Assembly (NCBI GenBank): GCA_015272325.1
Contig: JACYLU010000002.1
Span: forward strand, 248,001 to 312,000
Direction of reading: 5' to 3'
DNA from: Synechococcales cyanobacterium C42_A2020_086
GTDB lineage: Bacteria; Cyanobacteriota; Cyanobacteriia; Elainellales; Elainellaceae
DNA: 64,000 bases
Shown here one piece after another: positions 47,123 through 55,445 of the stretch. Below the pieces are notes generated by a model that was given only the letters and a program-made list of their open reading frames with translations, made no database searches and was not told the DNA's origin. The number at the start of each line of letters is the position of its first letter. Position 1 is the stretch's first letter. A program made the translations under genes and the position numbers.

Positions 47123-47151
47123 GATGGATTGTTCTTCAGTGCAAGTGACGT

Positions 47152-49116
47152 TCACGAGTTACCACCCAACAGCTCCTGAATTTGCGCCTGATGTTTGGGT
47201 TGAATCGCTCGTTCGCCTTTGATCCAGCGCGTCACCATCGAGCGATCGACGTTGAGGCTTTTGGCGAGTTTGGCGTTAGACCAGCCCCGAGTTGCCAGAG
47301 CTGCTGCAAGTTGTGCTCCGGTGAGCGGTGCCGCATTGGGTTTCAACTCATCTGCATTTGGGCTAGCTGTACGTTTGCCGCCGTTGGAGTTTACAGACTC
47401 TAGACGCGACTGAATCTGCAACGTGGGTTTAATGGCAATGATCGCCTTCAGCCAGAGCGGCAGCCAGTTGCGAGGGCGAGTACGCGAGCGGCAATCAGGA
47501 TCGCTGAGGCTCCAGCTTGGGCGCAGCGCTTCCGGGTAGGAGGCGCTAAATTCGATCTGCCAGCCCAGTTCATGCAGCGTTAGTAGGGCATTGTCCCACT
47601 GATCGATCAGCCAATTGCGCTTCTGCTTGTTGCGATGCAGTTCTGCCATTAGCTCCTTCGGCTCTAGGCGCTCTAGCAGCGTGCCCACCTCATAGCGACC
47701 ATCGCGACGAATTCGGCTCATGATCGTCAGGAAGATCGCCAGCTTTGACGCCATCCGCTGCCGGTAAGGATTGATCCGCAGCGTGCTCTTGGCAAGATAG
47801 CCATACTGACACAGCGCTTCTTTGCCGGAGGCATCCTGGGAGTTGAGAAACTTCTCGGTCCAGCTTCCAGGGCGCACCTTGATAAATAGCTCGTCCGGAT
47901 CGCCTGCCTCGTAGCGCATTGCTCCCGGTTCCCGCGTATCAATCGTCAAGGAGAGTTGCCCGGAATATTCCAACTCCTCCAGCAGCCACATGGGACCACG
48001 AGCCACATTGTAGCGATTCGAGCCGATATTGATATTGCTGATCAATACCGACAGGCTGCACACCAGCTCCACAAGATGCCCAATTTTCTTGAGCTTGTTG
48101 CCCAGGGTGATGTCTGTGCGCCGGTCCCAGCCGAAGAGCTGAATCAAATCGGTGCCGCGCAGTCGGATCTGCTGCTCCCAGGGTTTTTCGGAATCGGTGG
48201 CGTAGGAGGAAAAGATCAGCATGACGTAGGCGGCTTCTGGATCGAACTGGTCGATAATTTCCCAAGCGGCCTTGCCGGGAACCAGCTCTACCTTGCGCGT
48301 ATCCGGACTTTGGCGAACGATATTGTGTTGAATAAAGCCGTCGCCTACCAGTTTGCGCCAGTAGGGATATTCATCGTCTTCCCATTGGCGGTTAATCAAC
48401 GCCTGTGCTCCCGTCAGAATCGGGTAGCCAGTTGCCACTTTCTCGAACTCTCTATTTTGAAAGAGGGCAGGAGCCGCCGTCTGCTCACGTGATCGAATAC
48501 CCAACAGTTCTTCCAGTTCCTCTGCCGATAGACTAGCCAGATCGAGGTGGCTCAACCACTCGCTGGCTGTGTAGAAGGCACAGGCGCTCAGCACCACCGA
48601 CTCGCGCCACGCAGTTTCTTCTGGCAGCTCCGGATCGGGACTCGCAGACAGCACCCCTGGAATCGAGCAGTCGAGCGGCATCCGTCCCTCTTGCTGCCAT
48701 TGCTCCAGTCGCGTCACGATCCACATCGCGGTTTGCTGCCAAAACAGATCCTTGCGCAAAATGCCGCGAAACAGCTTTTCCAGCCGTGCAATTGCTTGCT
48801 TTTGCAGCGCTCCAATTTTGCTGGTTTCGTGATAGGGGTCAATCAGTCCCAAATTGGCAGTTTTGGGGGACGTCTGCCGCAAGCGATGCTGGTTGATTCC
48901 CGTGGCCACATTTGCCAACACCAGATTTAAAAATACGCGACTGCTCCGCAGTTTCTCGGCATACGCCTGAATCAGGTCATCGTCAGTGGATGAAGGGGTG
49001 GATGTTGACACCACGGCTGCCACAGCGGTGACTTCAATCTGTTCAACCGTTTGAGTAACGTTCGCGTTTCCCATGCCTACTGCGCCAGAGTGTACCCAAG
49101 GCTCAAAAACGTTCAA
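47152..49116 (-). CDS. HTH protein, candidate replication initiator/regulator
   Basis: 654 residues, no catalytic motif recognised. The C-terminal 55 residues form an XRE-type helix-turn-helix (LAAALATRGWSNAKLAKSLNVDR...TRWIKGERAIQ). The middle third (LRGTDLIQLFGWDRRTDITLGNKLKKIGHLVELV, and NPYRQRMASKLAIFLTIMSRI) looks like consecutive winged-helix segments, reminiscent of plasmid Rep proteins; that likeness is my reading of the pattern, not a search. It lies divergent from the primase-like gene across an iteron-type array, the arrangement of an initiator or autoregulator. It could instead be only a repressor. Confidence 0.6.
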   Translation of the reverse strand: MNVFEPWVHSGAVGMGNANVTQTVEQIEVTAVAAVVSTSTPSSTDDDLIQAYAEKLRSSRVFLNLVLANVATGINQHRLRQTSPKTANLGLIDPYHETSKIGALQKQAIARLEKLFRGILRKDLFWQQTAMWIVTRLEQWQQEGRMPLDCSIPGVLSASPDPELPEETAWRESVVLSACAFYTASEWLSHLDLASLSAEELEELLGIRSREQTAAPALFQNREFEKVATGYPILTGAQALINRQWEDDEYPYWRKLVGDGFIQHNIVRQSPDTRKVELVPGKAAWEIIDQFDPEAAYVMLIFSSYATDSEKPWEQQIRLRGTDLIQLFGWDRRTDITLGNKLKKIGHLVELVCSLSVLISNINIGSNRYNVARGPMWLLEELEYSGQLSLTIDTREPGAMRYEAGDPDELFIKVRPGSWTEKFLNSQDASGKEALCQYGYLAKSTLRINPYRQRMASKLAIFLTIMSRIRRDGRYEVGTLLERLEPKELMAELHRNKQKRNWLIDQWDNALLTLHELGWQIEFSASYPEALRPSWSLSDPDCRSRTRPRNWLPLWLKAIIAIKPTLQIQSRLESVNSNGGKRTASPNADELKPNAAPLTGAQLAAALATRGWSNAKLAKSLNVDRSMVTRWIKGERAIQPKHQAQIQELLGGNS

Positions 49117-49217
49117 GAGCTACTTAAGCTGACTCAGTATAGTTCCCTTTGCCCAAGGCGGCGCATCGCGGACCCACTTTTGCGGCTGGATTTTTCCCTG
49201 ACGAAGTCATTTTTTGA

Positions 49218-49257
49218 TGTTGGCAATGTTGACAATGTTGACAAGGGTTCTAGAATC
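49218..49257 (+). repeat. Iteron module 1: three 9-bp repeats plus box
   Basis: TGTTGGCAA, TGTTGACAA and TGTTGACAA in tandem (49218-49244), then four bases, then TCTAGAATC (49249-49257). Confidence 0.9.
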
Positions 49258-49340
49258 AGCCGACGGTCTAGGAGCCGTTTTCTGGAACCATTCACCAAAC
49301 GAGGAGCACCTGCCGCGCTTCCATCACTAACCGCCAAATC

Positions 49341-49371
49341 TGTTGACACTGTTGACTTTTGCTCTAGAATC
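49341..49371 (+). repeat. Iteron module 2: two 9-bp repeats plus box
   Basis: TGTTGACAC and TGTTGACTT, four bases, TCTAGAATC (49363-49371). Same geometry as module 1. Confidence 0.9.
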
Positions 49372-49415
49372 GTTTGACCGACCGCTAGCTGAAACCCACT
49401 GCGGCAACAGCTCAA

Positions 49416-49446
49416 TGTTGACAATGTTGCCAGCTTCTCTAGAATC
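49416..49446 (+). repeat. Iteron module 3: two 9-bp repeats plus box
   Basis: TGTTGACAA and TGTTGCCAG, four bases, TCTAGAATC (49438-49446). Same geometry. Confidence 0.9.
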
Positions 49447-49532
49447 CTGCGACTAAGCGAATCGTCCTCACCTGCAAACCCAGGAGAGTTCTGCCAAACT
49501 GGACAGTTTTGTAGACGTTGGATGGACAGATC

Positions 49533-49598
49533 TGTTGACAAGCCGCCTAGAACATCCAGACGCTGACTCTAGAATCGGCAAACGATCACTCTAGAATG
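49533..49598 (+). repeat. Iteron module 4: degenerate unit and three phased boxes
   Basis: TGTTGACAA, four bases, CCTAGAACA (49546); then TCTAGAATC (49568) and TCTAGAATG (49590), each 22 bp from the previous. Only the first box keeps a 9-bp repeat before it. Confidence 0.75.
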
Positions 49599-49666
49599 GC
49601 AAAACTACAGATTTTTGCAACGCAGTTAGAACAACCAGTGTCGCTATCGTTGACGCGCTAAAGATC

Positions 49667-49679
49667 TTGATCAGATCAA
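49667..49679. other. 13-bp palindrome in the candidate origin
   Basis: TTGATC-A-GATCAA is a perfect palindrome about 190 bp before the primase-like start. Possible operator half-sites. Confidence 0.5.
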
Positions 49680-49868
49680 CCCTGTTGACTTTCTCAGGTG
49701 TTCTAACCCTAGGTGCTATAAGGATCCCGCAAGAGCATCTAGAGGGGCGTAACCCTTTCTAAGCGTTCACGAATCAGCGCAATCTATCTCTCCGCTCAAC
49801 GCGTGGCTGGCGTGGGAGACGGTTTGTGTTGCTGGTTAAAACTTGACTTGCAATAGAGCTGTTAGTGT

Positions 49869-51659
49869 ATGGCGAAACTCGCACCGCCGATTGACCGAAC
49901 AAGCAGGTCATCGGTAGAAGCCCATCTTAATTTTCGAGCTGTCGCTGAGCCGGATGCGTTTCTAGCCCTGTTTCCCCACCGATTTGACTATATCTACGCA
50001 CCGCATCCTGAACCCGGTCACCGCCCCCAGTGGCAAACCGAAAGCCGCCACCCCCTCAGCGATCGCCTAATCCAGCAAGGGCAGTATTTGTTTGGTGTTC
50101 GCTTCGGACCGAAAACAAAGTACTGCCTCCTCGATATCGACGTCCACAGCGCCTACCATCCACAGCAGGATCCGCTAGCGATTGCCCGAATTGTGGCGGC
50201 TCTGGAACCGCTCGGTCTCGTCACCTACGTTGGCTGCACTAGCTCTTACTCGCAAGGACTACACCTCTACTTCCCCTTTGCCCACGCCCAAAGCTCCTGG
50301 GAACTGGCTCTTGCTGTTGCTACATTACTCGACAATGCTGGTTTCAAACGGCTACCAGGGCAGCTAGAGGTGTTTCCCAATCCCAAACCCTACACTGTGG
50401 AAGGTAAGCCCAGCCTGTTCAATGCCCACCGACTGCCGTTGCAAACAGGGTCCTATCTGGTGAACCAGGACTTTCAGCCAATCTGGAGCAGCCCGCAAAT
50501 CTTTCAGCAGCAGTGGCAGCAGGCCTCCGCTCGCAACGATCTCAACCCATCCACTCTCAAGCAAATCGTCAAGCAGGCAAAGCGTTGCTGCTATCGCATC
50601 TCAGGCAAAGCAGATAAATTTATCAACGACCTAAATGCCGAAATTGAACCAGGCTGGACCGGACCAGGACAAACAAACTATTTGCTGGGACGAATCACGA
50701 TGCGAGCCTACATTTTTCACCATCTCATCGAAGGTGGACCCCCCCTGACTGGGCAAGCATTGGTCAATCAAATCGTCCAAACGGCTCGCTCGCTGCCAGG
50801 CTACTATGACTGGTGTCGTCATACCCATGAGATTGAGCAACGCGCTGAGGAATGGGCCCGCTGCATTGAACAAAGTCACTATTTCCACTATGGAACAACT
50901 CAAGGCAAATACAAAACTAAACTGGTATTAACACCAGAGTTAGAACCTGCTGCAACACATTTGCCAAGCTGGAACCAGCAGCAGGCAGCGTCAGCACGAG
51001 AACGAATTAAATACGCAATTGCCGATCTACTAGAAAAAGGCTGCCTACCAAGCCAGACAACCGCACGATTCAAGCGCCTAACCGAATATGGCATTGGCGG
51101 TGGTTCTCTCTATCGTCATCGGGATCTGTGGCATCCGGATCACCTAGCTCCTTCCGAAACTCAGACTGATGGCGCAAACTCTACAAGCTTATTCTCTAGC
51201 CCAGGCGGTAATCCCGCTCCTAATACAGTATTCAACGATCGATTGCTCGCACCAGAGGATACAGCAGGCGGTAATGGCTTGGTATTGGAGAGTTTGACGA
51301 CCGTTTTGCCAACTGTTGAGCTGTCGATGCCGATTGTTCAACCGCAAACGGCTGTTTCAAGCGCTTGCGAAACTGACGTTACTAGCTTGGTAGTGGCGCA
51401 AGCAGATCCGACCTGTCTAGAGGTTGAGTCTGTGATAGTTGAGTCTGTGATAGTCGAATCTGTTACAGTTCAATCTACAACCGAGGCAGCTCAACGGTTT
51501 GGACAGACTGTGTGGACTACGCAGCAGGCAGTAGGCACTCCACCGTTACGATGCTGGGTTACATGGGCTGGAATCTGTGGTTTGATAGCGTTCATATCCG
51601 GATCTGCTCTCGATGATTTCTACCGGACTATGAGGAATAGTGTTCCATGGCGCAACTAA
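49869..51659 (+). CDS. Archaeo-eukaryotic-type primase-like replication protein
   Basis: 596 residues. The N-terminal about 180 residues show the three metal/nucleotide motifs of AEP primases. Motif I is the DxD pair Asp89/Asp91 (KYCLLDIDVHS). Motif II is SxH-like, SYSQGLH, with His132. Motif III is EVFPNPKPY (167-175), like the EIFPKQ of TOTE-type primases. An alpha-helical part (about 225-340) and a helix-turn-helix-like stretch (about 376-423) follow. A low-complexity linker has four near-identical 5-residue repeats (VESVI). A hydrophobic C-terminal segment ends it. No helicase is fused. Motif assignment is by eye; priming activity is inference. It overlaps the next gene by 13 bp. Confidence 0.65.
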   Translation: MAKLAPPIDRTSRSSVEAHLNFRAVAEPDAFLALFPHRFDYIYAPHPEPGHRPQWQTESRHPLSDRLIQQGQYLFGVRFGPKTKYCLLDIDVHSAYHPQQDPLAIARIVAALEPLGLVTYVGCTSSYSQGLHLYFPFAHAQSSWELALAVATLLDNAGFKRLPGQLEVFPNPKPYTVEGKPSLFNAHRLPLQTGSYLVNQDFQPIWSSPQIFQQQWQQASARNDLNPSTLKQIVKQAKRCCYRISGKADKFINDLNAEIEPGWTGPGQTNYLLGRITMRAYIFHHLIEGGPPLTGQALVNQIVQTARSLPGYYDWCRHTHEIEQRAEEWARCIEQSHYFHYGTTQGKYKTKLVLTPELEPAATHLPSWNQQQAASARERIKYAIADLLEKGCLPSQTTARFKRLTEYGIGGGSLYRHRDLWHPDHLAPSETQTDGANSTSLFSSPGGNPAPNTVFNDRLLAPEDTAGGNGLVLESLTTVLPTVELSMPIVQPQTAVSSACETDVTSLVVAQADPTCLEVESVIVESVIVESVTVQSTTEAAQRFGQTVWTTQQAVGTPPLRCWVTWAGICGLIAFISGSALDDFYRTMRNSVPWRN

Positions 51660-52927
51660 CGGTGCTTCGCAATACGGTACTCAAGAAATCAACGGCGGCG
51701 GCTTTCTTGCTGTCGGCTGAAGACAAAGTTCGCCTCCAATCCGGGCGATCGCTGGCAGTGGAGTCTGCGGTGCGGGTGGGGCGTCACTGTCGAGTGAAAT
51801 TGTTGCAGCCTCTTAGTCCTCTGGGCAGCATTGGCTATATTCCTTTAGATCACGTTGAGGTACCGCTCGATGAGGTGCGAGGCGTCTGGTTGACGAATAC
51901 CGACAGCAAGCTGCTGCATTCTCGGGAATCGATTCAGGCAGGATTTCAAAGATTGCGGCAGCTAGGGTTCAATACGGTTTATCCCGTAGTGTGGCAACGA
52001 GGTTTCACGCTCTATCCTAGTTCTGTAGCCGCATCGTTTATTGGCGAGTCAGTCATGCCGAATTCTGCCTATGCGAACCGCGACATGCTGGCCGAAGTGA
52101 TTGACGCGGCGCATGAGCATCAGCTCAGGGTGATTCCCTGGTTCGAGTATGGGCTGGCGGCTCCTCCAGGTTCCCAGCTTGCCCAGCGACAGGCAGCCCT
52201 GCTGACCCTCGACTCTACCGGCAATCCGATACGCACCAAACGCACCGACGGCAAGCCGGACTTTTTTGTTTGGCTAAATCCCTGCCAGCCGCGGGTGAAG
52301 CAGTTTCTGGTGGGGCTAATCAGCGATGTGATCACCCGTTATCCGGTGGATGGTATTCAGCTCGACGATCACTTCGGCTTTCCGGTGGAGTTGGGCTACG
52401 ACCCGTTGACCCAAGACCTCTATCGGCAGGAGCACCGAGGCAGACCGATGCCCTCCCAGGCGACCAATCCGCAGCGCCTCCGCTGGATGGCGAAGCAAAT
52501 GACCGCTCTGCTGCGTCAGATTCACCGGGTCGTAAAAACGCAAAAAGGCGTAATTTCTCTGTCGCCAAATCCGCTCGGCTTCTCAAAAACAAACTACTCG
52601 GTAGACTGGCAGGCATGGGTGCAGGAGGCACTGATCGATGAGCTAGTACTGCAAGTGTATCGCGACAATCTGGGCAGCTTTATTGCCGAGATCAGCAAAC
52701 CGGAAATTTTCGCAGTGCAATCCCGAATTCCCACGGCGATTGGCATCCTCAGTGGCATCAAGACTCGCTCGGTCAGCAGCAGCCAAATGCGGCAACAGCT
52801 TCAGGAGGTGCGCCGTCGCAATTTATCTGGTGTGGCTTTCTTTTTCTATGAAACCGTGCTGCACGAACAGCTAGCGCCCTCTCTAGTTGCCCGCAATCCC
52901 GAAACTCTGAGCCAGCTCTTTGCCTGA
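51647..52927 (+). CDS. Glycoside hydrolase family 10-like (GHL10/DUF187) protein
   Basis: 426 residues. N-terminal SH3-like beta segment (to about 85), then a TIM-barrel of the GHL10/DUF187 type. The N-terminal strand VRGVWLTNTDS, FNTVYPVVWQRG, and DGIQLDDHFGFP with the acidic pair are typical, as are ISLSPNP and FFFYETVLH at the end. Such proteins are predicted glycan hydrolases. The start overlaps the primase-like gene by 13 bp in another frame, so they may be coexpressed. No signal peptide is obvious. Confidence 0.8.
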   Translation: MAQLTVLRNTVLKKSTAAAFLLSAEDKVRLQSGRSLAVESAVRVGRHCRVKLLQPLSPLGSIGYIPLDHVEVPLDEVRGVWLTNTDSKLLHSRESIQAGFQRLRQLGFNTVYPVVWQRGFTLYPSSVAASFIGESVMPNSAYANRDMLAEVIDAAHEHQLRVIPWFEYGLAAPPGSQLAQRQAALLTLDSTGNPIRTKRTDGKPDFFVWLNPCQPRVKQFLVGLISDVITRYPVDGIQLDDHFGFPVELGYDPLTQDLYRQEHRGRPMPSQATNPQRLRWMAKQMTALLRQIHRVVKTQKGVISLSPNPLGFSKTNYSVDWQAWVQEALIDELVLQVYRDNLGSFIAEISKPEIFAVQSRIPTAIGILSGIKTRSVSSSQMRQQLQEVRRRNLSGVAFFFYETVLHEQLAPSLVARNPETLSQLFA

Positions 52928-53270
52928 TGCGACCTGATGCAAATAGTGAACGCAACTGATAACGCTTAGGCTACTGTCCCTACCAAGATATGAAGTATGA
53001 AACCGCATAACGACCAACACTCACCGGATGCAGATAGCTTTTGAAACTCAACCAGCTTTCGACATTCCAGTACAGCAACTTGTCAGCTCTGGCGCTTCTC
53101 CCCAGACTTCTACTCCAGACTTCTACTGATGTTGTCTAGCTTGACCAACTTTTAGCCATGCGAAGATTTGTTGTGGAGTCAGTGTCAACTAGTCCGCAAG
53201 ACCTTGTCCTTTGCAAAATCCTCGGAGAATCGCATTAGGGCAATTTGGTACTTTATCCATCATTACAATG
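52928..53270. other. Gene-free stretch, no feature
   Basis: About 340 bp without support for any gene, at the start of the decayed transposon zone. Confidence 0.4.
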
Positions 53271-53470
53271 CATCATTACTTCTTTAGCACCACTCGCCAG
53301 CGAACTCACGCTTGAACCACTTGCACTGCTGCAAACCCTCCTGCCCTCTGCTGCCAACACTGGAAGACCTCGCAGCCTCAACCTGATGTCAGTGGTGCAA
53401 AGCATCCTCTACCAGCTCGTCACCGGTTGCGCTTGGCGACTGTTGCCCAGCGAGTGCCTCCCTCAAATTT
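53270..53470 (+). pseudogene. IS5-like (DUF4096) transposase N-terminal fragment
   Basis: A frame carrying LQTLLPSAANTGRPRSLNLMSVVQ and YQLVTGCAWRLLPSECLPQ matches the N-terminal DUF4096 domain of IS5/IS4-type transposases. After about 53470 the frame becomes unrelated hydrophobic sequence, so it is a truncated remnant. Boundaries are approximate. Confidence 0.65.
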
Positions 53471-53592
53471 ATTTCTTTGCTCTTTGCGTGTTCTTTTTTG
53501 TTATTTGTCTCATCTCCAATCTTATCCTCATACTGCTTCTCCAACAGCTTTTGCACAATTTGTTTGCTGTCCAAGAAGGAGGTGGCTGTGGT

Positions 53593-53757
53593 TCATACTA
53601 GACTTGACTGCGGAGGTAGTTCAACACCTTGTTCGTCCTCACTGTGAGATACACCCCGTTCAAAGATGCTGGGGGCTTGCTCCAAAAATTCTTTGCGCCA
53701 GCGGTTTAAGACGTTCGGGTTCAGCTTGTGGGTTCGACAAAGATTACTCGATGTTAG
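53593..53757 (-). pseudogene. IS3-type OrfA remnant
   Basis: A minus-strand frame reads SSNLCRTHKLNPNVLNRWRKEF, then LEQAPSIFERGVS, matching the helix-turn-helix half of IS3-family OrfA. It begins after a stop and has no start codon, so it is a fragment. Confidence 0.6.
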
Positions 53758-53926
53758 CTAGTCAAGTTGATGCGTCGGCTGGCGGACTATTTGTTTGCAT
53801 GCCGCTCAAGTCGCGATGCAGCAGCAGATGCAGCACTGTCTTACCTGGATGGAAGGAAACTGAAGAGAGTGATAGGGTGATAGGAAGATTGCAGTTTCTG
53901 AATGTTCTTATCCCGGAATCAGCCCT

Positions 53927-54325
53927 ATGGATATCAGCGGTACTTGGCTGGGAACCTACTGGCAGAACGGTATGCCGACTCGCTTCGAAGCCACCTTCAT
54001 TCAAGGCGGTAATTCCCTGAGCGGCAATATTTTGGATGATAGCTACCTGGGAGAAGCGCAGGTCAGTGGCGAAGTGGCAGGACGCAGCATTCGCTTCACG
54101 AAGCGCTACCTGACGAGTTCCCCGACACCGATTCATTACTCGGGGACAATTGCCGAAGATGCCAACTCGATGCAGGGTCACTGGCGTATTCGCGGTATCG
54201 CCAGCGGCAGTTGGGAAGCGCACCGCAGTAGTACCGATTTGCTGGCAGAACTGAAAAACCGCCTAGAACAGCAAGTTCCGACCGCGGCTGGCTCTCTGTC
54301 TGGTTCTTTGTCCGAATCCCTATAA
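53927..54325 (+). CDS. Conserved hypothetical protein
   Basis: 132 residues. Starts MDISGTWLGTYWQNGMPTRFEA; beta-rich, lipocalin-like pattern (SGEVAGRSIRFTKRYL, IHYSGTIAEDANSMQGHWRI), then a Ser-rich tail. Such small proteins occur in cyanobacteria next to unrelated genes. Followed by the DUF2584 gene on the same strand, 30 bp away. Function unknown. Confidence 0.6.
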   Translation: MDISGTWLGTYWQNGMPTRFEATFIQGGNSLSGNILDDSYLGEAQVSGEVAGRSIRFTKRYLTSSPTPIHYSGTIAEDANSMQGHWRIRGIASGSWEAHRSSTDLLAELKNRLEQQVPTAAGSLSGSLSESL

Positions 54326-54355
54326 TTGCCTCTGTCCCCTCGTTGCCAGAATCCT

Positions 54356-54628
54356 ATGGGAATGCCTTGCCAAGTCAATAGCATTTTGAAGCTCAAGCGT
54401 TCCCACGACTTCCCAGAACCGCTGACGCTAGGGCACACCTATCAGGCGACAAAACCCGGCTACCGGATTCTGCCGATGGATGTGCCGATTCAGCTCGTGG
54501 ATGAGCAATGGCTGGCCCATGCCGATGTCGTAATTCGGCAGCTTACCTGGGAAGACGGCACTACCCATCTTCGCTTTACGGTGCATCGCTGCTATGCGGC
54601 TCCCTTCTGTGTCAAAGCGGATGCTTAG
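54356..54628 (+). CDS. DUF2584 family protein
   Basis: 90 residues starting MGMPCQVNSILKLKRS, the diagnostic opening of this cyanobacterial family; YRILPMDVPIQLVDEQWLAHADVVI is also typical. Start chosen to match the family; the upstream TTG frame adds ten unrelated residues. Function unknown. It probably shares a transcript with the preceding gene. Confidence 0.85.
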   Translation: MGMPCQVNSILKLKRSHDFPEPLTLGHTYQATKPGYRILPMDVPIQLVDEQWLAHADVVIRQLTWEDGTTHLRFTVHRCYAAPFCVKADA

Positions 54629-54830
54629 AATAGCAGGCGGGCGTTGGTCCGTTTTGCGGTAGAGTGACGAAGGGTGCAGCGCAGGTTAGATGCTGGTTGG
54701 ATAACAGGTATCGCGCCTTAGTTCTAGGTTAGGGCAGCGACTATAAATTGAGAGCAGATTTTCGCGCCTTCATGCTTTATCCATAACCCAGCAGCCCACC
54801 TAGGTTATGAGCAGGAAATCGCAGAGATAG

Positions 54831-55255
54831 TTGAGACGCATCGAGACTATTACATTGGCAGAGTATTGCGAGAAAAGCAAACGCCACGAGTTAGTGCTTC
54901 AAGGAATGAGCAGACCCAGGGGAAGAAGCCATAAGGGACAACAGGTGTATGACCTCAAGCCCTTTTACCGAGGTTGCCGAGTGACGGTAGTCGGGGCAAT
55001 GAGCCAAAGTGCCATCCTGACCATGCAAACGTTAGGCAAATCGCAGGAGAAGGCTTCAAACAGTTTGTGTCCGAACACCTCGTCCCGAAGTTGTGGCAGG
55101 GGGCGGTGGTGATGGATAATCTCAAAGCTCATAAAGTCGAAGGTTTGTCCCGAAAAGCGCAGAGGCAATCACAAAGCTATTACAACTGGGAGTCAGTCTT
55201 TGTTCAAGTAGGGATGCGAAACGACTTTGCTCACCGCTGTTACTGTACCAATTAG
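54831..55255 (+). pseudogene. IS630-type transposase remnant, frameshifted
   Basis: Two overlapping frames hold consecutive parts of an IS630 transposase: first YDLKPFYRGCRVTVVGAMSQ and LTMQTLGKS, then after a frameshift near 55035 GFKQFVSEHLVPKLWQGAVV and MDNLKAHKVEG. The downstream DDE part is lost. Not functional. Confidence 0.7.
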
Positions 55256-55445
55256 TTCCGCAACATGCTGTATATTGCATTCATAATGCTAATTCAGTCT
55301 GGTGCTGCGGGGACGACCACCCGGTTTTGCAGCAGGCAGTAACAGTTCAAGCAGTTCCCATTTGTCTTAGGGTGAGTTCGTTGGATACGATGGTGTCATT
55401 TCTCCCTAGACGCTGTCAGATTTTTGGAACCGCTCCTATTCAACT

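Larger units (their letters stand above)
49117..49868. other. Iteron-bearing divergent region, candidate origin/operator
   Basis: 752 bp between divergent genes. It holds the repeat modules listed separately, and a 13-bp palindrome at 49667-49679. No gene. No perfect DnaA box (TTATCCACA) was seen. Confidence 0.7.

Noticed and set aside
47939-48492. Overlapping frames inside the HTH gene on both strands
   Set aside because: Shadows of the coding sequence; the 654-residue frame has the only recognisable domain.
49117-49868. Classical DnaA-type oriC
   Set aside because: No TTATCCACA boxes, and no dnaN or dnaA nearby; the repeats are of iteron type instead.
53762-54223. 153-codon minus frame opposite the 132-residue gene
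   Set aside because: Antisense shadow of a plausible plus-strand gene, no family resemblance.
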